64,000 bases of DNA, taken from contig NZ_CCXK01000012.1 of the NCBI RefSeq assembly GCF_000821305.1, positions 63,191 to 127,190 on the forward strand, given 5' to 3'. Source of the DNA: Clostridium culturomicium. Its GTDB lineage: Bacteria > Bacillota > Clostridia > Clostridiales > Clostridiaceae. A model generated the notes under the pieces. The model saw nothing but the letters and a program-made list of their open reading frames with translations, searched no databases and was not told where the DNA came from. Position 1 is the stretch's first letter, and each line of letters starts with the position of its first letter. This document shows, in pieces, positions 59,615 through 64,000 of the stretch. Made by a program: the position numbers and the translations under genes.

Positions 59615-61900
59615 ATGGCGGTCAATGAGAAAGAAACAAAGCTTGAGCTCGAGAAATTTTATGATACAAAGGTGTGGATTGAAAAAGAGATTATAAGAAT
59701 TGAGAAAAAGTGTGAAGAGTATGAGGCTAAGGTTTCAAGTTTGAAAAAGGCTTCTGGAGGGACTTATAGCACTGAGCTTCTACTAGCACAAAATGTGAAG
59801 GCTTTTGCGGAGAAGGACTTACATAAATATAGTGAGGGAAGGACGAATCCATACTTTGCAAGGATTGATTTTAAAGAAAAGCTAAGAGATTCGGAGAGCT
59901 TTTATATAGGGAAGTTTGGGCTTATAGACGAAGTCGAAAATGAGGAAGTTGTTATTGATTGGAGGGCACCACTAGCGAATTTATATTATAGTGGAACATT
60001 TGGACCTGCATCTTATAGAGCACCGATTGGTGAAATAAGTGGAGAACTTTTGTTAAAGAGAAAGTTTCAAGTTAAGGATGGAGAAATAGTAAATATTTTT
60101 GATGAAGGTGTCAATGAACTTATTGTACCTGCATCTGAAGATGGAGAAGAGTTAGTTGATGAATTCCTTAAGCTTAATCTTGAAGAGAACATGAGTAAAA
60201 AGCTGAAGGATGTTGTAACTACAATACAGCAAGAGCAAAATGATATTATAAGGGCTTTCAAGAATAAGCCTATAATTATTCAGGGTTCTGCAGGCTCGGG
60301 AAAAACAACAGTAGCTCTTCATAGATTAGCCTATTTAGTTTATACCTATGGCGATGAAATGAATAATAGAAATATCTTAGTGGTTGCACCAAATGAGTTA
60401 TTTCTTGATTATATATCAGATATACTTCCAAACTTAGGGGTTAGCAATGTTAAGCAGGTTACCTTTGAAAATCTATGTCAGGAGATAACAAAGGGTAAGA
60501 TGAAAATAATAACTAAGGATAAAAAGTTATCTGAAATAATAGAAAGTGATGATGTGGAAAGAATAAAGTATATAACTACATCAAGTAAGATAAAGGGAAC
60601 AATGACTTATAAAACTATTCTTGATAGACTTATAAGAATTTTAGAGCGTGAAAATATAGAGGTTGAGGACATCAAGATTGATGGTTTTACACTATATTCA
60701 GCTAGGGATATAAGAAGGCTTTATATAAAGGATTTAGTTAAGCTTCCGATAAATAAGAGGAAGGATGAAATCCAAAAATACTTTAAAGGAAAGCTAAAGA
60801 ATAGACTAGAAAAATTTAAGGAAGAAATTGAACATGAGTACTTCTTTAAAATAAAGGATATAAAAAGCAAAACTGAGCTTTCAGAAGAGCAGCAAAGAAA
60901 AGAAATAATTAAGACTTATGATGAAAGGGATGAGCTTATAAATCAGCTTAAGCCTAAAGCTGTTAAGGCTTTGAATACCTTCTTTAAGGACTGGAAGACT
61001 ATAAATCCGTTAGAGGGATATATAAGATTATTTAATGATGAAGAAGTATTTGAGAAAGCTACTGATAACTGCATTCCAAAGAAGCTGGCTCATTATATGA
61101 TTAGTGAATTTAATGATAATTTGAAAAAAAAGGTTCTTGATGCGGATGATTTAGCAGCAGTTACTTATTTGGACATAGTTCTTAATGGATTAAGTACAGA
61201 GGAATATATCCACACTGTAATTGATGAAGCTCAGGATTATAGCTTTTTGCAGATGGTTATATTAAAAGAGATCTCTAAAAATAATTCTATGACTATAGTT
61301 GGGGATATAGGTCAGGGAATATATAGTTATAAGGGAATAAATACTTGGGAAAGTTTAATTTCAAAGGTGTTTGAGGAGGAAGCTACTTATATTACCTTGA
61401 CTCAAAGTTATAGATCTACTGTTGAAATAATTGAATTTGCAAACATAGTTTTAGAAAAACAACAGCTTAATGTTAAGCCGGCGATGCCTATTTTAAGACA
61501 TGGTATGATGCCTAAAGTGATAGAAGTTGAGGAAGATTCAGAGATAGAGAGTATAGACTCCTTAGTTGAAGAAATTCATAGATTAAATAAGAAGACTATA
61601 GCAGTGGTATGTAAGGACTTTGATAAGTGCAGGAAGCTGCATAAGGTACTTAATAAAAAATCTGCTTTTAAATGGGACTTAGTTGGGGAAGAGCAGGACA
61701 ATATGGATGTAAGTAACTTAATAATACCGAGCTATATGACAAAAGGGCTTGAATTTGATGCGGTTATTGTATATGACTGTGATAGTTTAAATTATAGGGA
61801 TAATGATCTAGATAAAAAGCTATTGTATGTTGCTCTGACAAGAGCACTTCACATAGAGTATGTTTTATACAAAGGAGAATTAAGTCCTCTTCTGAAATAG
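59615..61900 (+). CDS. HelD-like UvrD-family helicase / RNA polymerase recycling ATPase
   Basis: A 761-aa superfamily-1 motor with an N-terminal coiled coil (residues 3-50), Walker A QGSAGSGKTTVALHRL near residue 222, motif II VIDEAQDYSF, motif III VGDIGQGIYSYKGI, SYRST and the C-terminal TKGLEFDAVIVYD. This is the pattern of Bacillus-type HelD, which enters RNA polymerase channels with its N-terminal arm and releases it from DNA. The coiled coil is the expected secondary-channel arm. GGGAGGTGA SD. A nested hairpin (copy 4) lies in its upstream region. Confidence 0.88.
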   Translation: MAVNEKETKLELEKFYDTKVWIEKEIIRIEKKCEEYEAKVSSLKKASGGTYSTELLLAQNVKAFAEKDLHKYSEGRTNPYFARIDFKEKLRDSESFYIGKFGLIDEVENEEVVIDWRAPLANLYYSGTFGPASYRAPIGEISGELLLKRKFQVKDGEIVNIFDEGVNELIVPASEDGEELVDEFLKLNLEENMSKKLKDVVTTIQQEQNDIIRAFKNKPIIIQGSAGSGKTTVALHRLAYLVYTYGDEMNNRNILVVAPNELFLDYISDILPNLGVSNVKQVTFENLCQEITKGKMKIITKDKKLSEIIESDDVERIKYITTSSKIKGTMTYKTILDRLIRILERENIEVEDIKIDGFTLYSARDIRRLYIKDLVKLPINKRKDEIQKYFKGKLKNRLEKFKEEIEHEYFFKIKDIKSKTELSEEQQRKEIIKTYDERDELINQLKPKAVKALNTFFKDWKTINPLEGYIRLFNDEEVFEKATDNCIPKKLAHYMISEFNDNLKKKVLDADDLAAVTYLDIVLNGLSTEEYIHTVIDEAQDYSFLQMVILKEISKNNSMTIVGDIGQGIYSYKGINTWESLISKVFEEEATYITLTQSYRSTVEIIEFANIVLEKQQLNVKPAMPILRHGMMPKVIEVEEDSEIESIDSLVEEIHRLNKKTIAVVCKDFDKCRKLHKVLNKKSAFKWDLVGEEQDNMDVSNLIIPSYMTKGLEFDAVIVYDCDSLNYRDNDLDKKLLYVALTRALHIEYVLYKGELSPLLK

Positions 61901-62075
61901 AGGGAACGCTGGGGATTTTTTAAAACACATAGAAAAAACCTACAAGTTATGGTATATTTAAGGTTAGTATAGTTGAAAATAATGCTGATTAAATTGTGAG
62001 CGATTTAAGGTTGCATTATGTATGATATAAATTAATTTAAACATATTTTTAATAGAAGCGAAGGAAGTGAATGTT

Positions 62076-63737
62076 ATGGGAGAGAACGTAGGGAATACAT
62101 CTTCTAACTTTATTAAAAGAATAGTGGTGGAGGACTTACAGAGCGGTAAACATGATGATATAATTACACGTTTCCCACCAGAACCAAATGGTTATTTACA
62201 TATAGGACATGCAAAATCAATAGTTTTAAACTTTGAGTTAGCAGATGAGTTTAAAGGAACAACAAATCTAAGATTTGATGATACTAACCCGACAAAAGAG
62301 GATACTGAATATGTTGAGTCAATAAAAGAAGATATTAAGTGGCTTGGTTTTGACTGGGATAACTTATACTTCGCATCAGATTATTTTGAAGAAATGTATG
62401 AGAGAGCAGTTCTTCTTATTAAAAAAGGTTTAGCCTTTGTATGTGATTTAACACCTGAAGAAATGAGAGAATTCAGAGGTACTCTTAAGGTTCCTGGAAA
62501 AGAAAGTCCATATAGAAACAGAAGTGTAGAGGAAAATCTGGATTTATTTGATAGAATGAGAAAAGGTGAGTTTAAGGATGGAGAAAAAGTTCTAAGAGCT
62601 AAAATAGATATGAGTTCTCCTAACATAAACATGAGAGATCCTATAATCTATAGAATATCTCATACAACACACCATAATACTGGTGATAAGTGGTGTGTAT
62701 ACCCAATGTATGACTTTGCACATCCGATAGAGGATGCTATAGAAGGAATTACTCACTCTATATGTACTTTAGAATTTGAAGACCACAGACAACTTTATGA
62801 CTGGGTTGTAGAGAAGTGTGAAATGAAGGAAATTCCAAGACAAATAGAGTTTGCTAGACTTAACATTACTAATACTGTAATGAGTAAAAGAAAGCTTAAG
62901 GCTCTGGTTGATGAAGGTATTGTTGACGGATGGGATGACCCAAGAATGCCAACAATAGCTGGTCTTAGAAGAAGAGGATACACTCCAGAAGCTATCCGTA
63001 ACTTCTGTAGGGAAATTGGAGTTGCTAAGAATGACAGTACTGTTGATGAGCAGATGCTTGAGTACTTCATCAGAGAGGACTTAAATGCTAAGACTCCAAG
63101 AACTATGGCAGTATTAAAACCTTTAAAGGTTGTTATAACAAACTATCCAGAAGGTCAAGTTGAATTACTTGAGCTTGAGAACAATCAAGATGATCCATCA
63201 ATGGGGACTAGACAGGTTCCATTCTCAAGAGAGATTTATATCGAAGAAGAAGACTTCATGGAGGAGCCACCAAAGAAATACTTCAGATTATTCCCAGGAA
63301 ATGAAGTTAGACTTAAGGGTGCATACTTCATTAAGTGTAATGACTTCATTAAAGATGAAAATGGTAAGGTAGTTGAAATTCACTGTACTTACGATCCAGA
63401 AACTAAGAGTGGTACAGGATTTACTGGAAGAAAAGTTAAAGGAACAATTCACTGGGTTGATGCAACAAATTCAATTCCAGCAGAATTTAGATTATATGAA
63501 CCTTTAATAAAGGATGAAGAGATTGATGAAAGCAAAACTTTCTTAGAGTGCATAAATCCAAACTCTTTAGAGGTGCTTGAAGGATATGTTGAAGCTAATA
63601 TGAAGAATGTTAAGCCGGGAGAAGCCTTCCAGTTTTTCAGACATGGATATTTCAATGTAGACACAAAATACTCTACTGAAGAAAAACCAGTTTTCAACAG
63701 AATAGTTTCATTAAAAAGTTCGTTCAAAATAAGTTAA
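62076..63737 (+). CDS. glnS: Glutaminyl-tRNA synthetase
   Basis: A 553-aa class I aminoacyl-tRNA synthetase: PPEPNGYLHIGHAKS (HIGH), RFDDTNPTKEDTEY, and the KMSKS equivalent VMSKRKL, with the anticodon-binding beta-barrels following. Charges tRNA-Gln with glutamine in the cytoplasm. Some clostridia have both GlnS and GatCAB. The ATG at 62076 is preferred to GTG 62067, which overlaps the AAGGAAG SD. No T-box leader is visible upstream. A hairpin terminator follows. Confidence 0.95.
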   Translation: MGENVGNTSSNFIKRIVVEDLQSGKHDDIITRFPPEPNGYLHIGHAKSIVLNFELADEFKGTTNLRFDDTNPTKEDTEYVESIKEDIKWLGFDWDNLYFASDYFEEMYERAVLLIKKGLAFVCDLTPEEMREFRGTLKVPGKESPYRNRSVEENLDLFDRMRKGEFKDGEKVLRAKIDMSSPNINMRDPIIYRISHTTHHNTGDKWCVYPMYDFAHPIEDAIEGITHSICTLEFEDHRQLYDWVVEKCEMKEIPRQIEFARLNITNTVMSKRKLKALVDEGIVDGWDDPRMPTIAGLRRRGYTPEAIRNFCREIGVAKNDSTVDEQMLEYFIREDLNAKTPRTMAVLKPLKVVITNYPEGQVELLELENNQDDPSMGTRQVPFSREIYIEEEDFMEEPPKKYFRLFPGNEVRLKGAYFIKCNDFIKDENGKVVEIHCTYDPETKSGTGFTGRKVKGTIHWVDATNSIPAEFRLYEPLIKDEEIDESKTFLECINPNSLEVLEGYVEANMKNVKPGEAFQFFRHGYFNVDTKYSTEEKPVFNRIVSLKSSFKIS

Positions 63738-63766
63738 ATAGAATTTAATATTTATAAAGATTATAT

Positions 63767-63843
63767 AAAAGTAATCCTTTTATTAATAAACATTGTTATC
63801 GTCGAGATAGGAAGGTGTTTATGGTAAAAGGATTACTTTTTTT
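63767..63843 (+). terminator. glnS terminator with large loop
   Basis: AAAAGTAATCCTTTTA (63767-63782) pairs perfectly with TAAAAGGATTACTTTT (63825-63840), then TTT. The 42-nt loop holds an SD (AGGAAGG) and an ATG at 63821. Confidence 0.8.
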
Positions 63844-63880
63844 ATTAAGAAAATATAAACAAACAAAGAATAAAAATTAA
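63821..63880 (+). other. Possible 19-aa leader peptide ORF inside the terminator
   Basis: ATG at 63821, 19 codons (MVKGLLFLLRKYKQTKNKN), with an AGGAAGG SD. Its first codons form the right arm of the glnS terminator, so translation would disturb the hairpin. It may be chance. Confidence 0.3.
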
Positions 63881-63979
63881 TTAAAGGAATATAAATGATT
63901 ACCAAGGGTATATTCAGGTCATGTACACATTCAACTACTACCTAGTTACCTATTTTATAATTTACAAGGGGGTAATTTA

Positions 63980-64000
63980 ATGAAAAAGAAACTTCTTGCA
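63980..64000 (+). CDS. Start of a gene cut by the window end
   Basis: ATG at 63980 preceded by AAGGGGG (63966-63972), reading MKKKLLA, the beginning of a probable signal peptide. The rest lies outside the window, so the product is unknown. Confidence 0.55.

Noticed and set aside
61901..62066. Possible T-box riboswitch before glnS
   Set aside because: I found neither the conserved T-box sequence nor an antiterminator/terminator pair in this gap.
1..64000. CRISPR arrays, tRNA and rRNA genes, prophage modules
   Set aside because: No regularly spaced direct repeats, no tRNA cloverleaf with CCA-end context, no rRNA-like sequence and no phage structural genes were seen by eye.

Overview
The window looks like a chromosomal segment of a low-GC, spore-former-type anaerobe, most likely a Clostridium in the strict sense. 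The DNA is strongly AT-rich, A/T-ending codons dominate, Shine-Dalgarno (SD) sequences are strong, and the genes include a one-polypeptide pyruvate:ferredoxin oxidoreductase, a ferredoxin-type thioredoxin reductase, GlpP antitermination and many short intrinsic terminators. The species cannot be named from this. I see no rRNA, tRNA, CRISPR array, prophage or intact insertion sequence.

Layout. 0-8.3 kb: 5'-truncated GGDEF-GAF protein, M16C peptidase, cinA, a cytoplasmic-type subtilase, a LysR regulator and a DMT-family membrane protein. 8.3-16 kb: a degenerate 2H-like protein, murA, a WalJ-type metallo-beta-lactamase protein, a GerMN protein, a SEC-C protein, a LUD protein, an NADH-oxidase-like flavoprotein and rlmH. 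16-20 kb: a frameshifted ferredoxin-nitroreductase behind a MerR-type promoter, a MerR regulator, a decayed 0.6 kb stretch, YhcH-like and UDG-like proteins, a 27-aa basic peptide gene and a YjdM-like protein. 20-26 kb: a trxA / ferredoxin-type thioredoxin reductase / ohrR operon, a low-affinity-type penicillin-binding lipoprotein, a 34-aa membrane peptide gene and an aromatic-acid-exporter/HAD fusion. 26-33 kb: a three-gene cluster (short-repeat protein, MoxR ATPase, metallopeptidase-VWA protein), then PFOR. 33-36.6 kb (minus strand): LytTR/DUF3021 pair, ECF sigma/anti-sigma pair, GNAT. 36.8-41.2 kb: Spx/ArsC-like protein and the shikimate operon aroB-aroA-aroC-aroK. 41.2-48.7 kb: an orphan histidine kinase and the glycerol regulon (glpP, glpK, GNAT, glpO-like, flavoprotein, DUF1667). 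48.8-55.7 kb: secreted M15 and amidase-type wall enzymes, manA, a siroheme/ferredoxin reductase, DUF1622 and a TtcA-like enzyme. 55.7-64 kb: two small membrane proteins (one apparently starting at ATC), an ABC exporter, a SagB-type nitroreductase, a HelD-like helicase, glnS and the start of a secreted protein.

Regulation readable from sequence: a 19-bp-spacer MerR promoter over a palindrome; an OhrR-like operator downstream of the trxA promoter; an ECF-type promoter before the sigma gene; and two terminators before glpK and glpO that share a motif and fit GlpP antitermination.

Most unusual: (1) a family of about 40-nt nested hairpins with compensatory base changes, found in sense orientation in four leaders (2H-like gene, GNAT, ttcA-like, helD-like), a candidate undescribed RNA element; (2) the repeat protein / MoxR / metallopeptidase-VWA module; (3) a HAD domain with altered catalytic aspartates fused to a membrane exporter domain; (4) an 87-codon gene with a perfect SD but ATC as start; (5) cinA, whose only SD is separated from its start by a hairpin.
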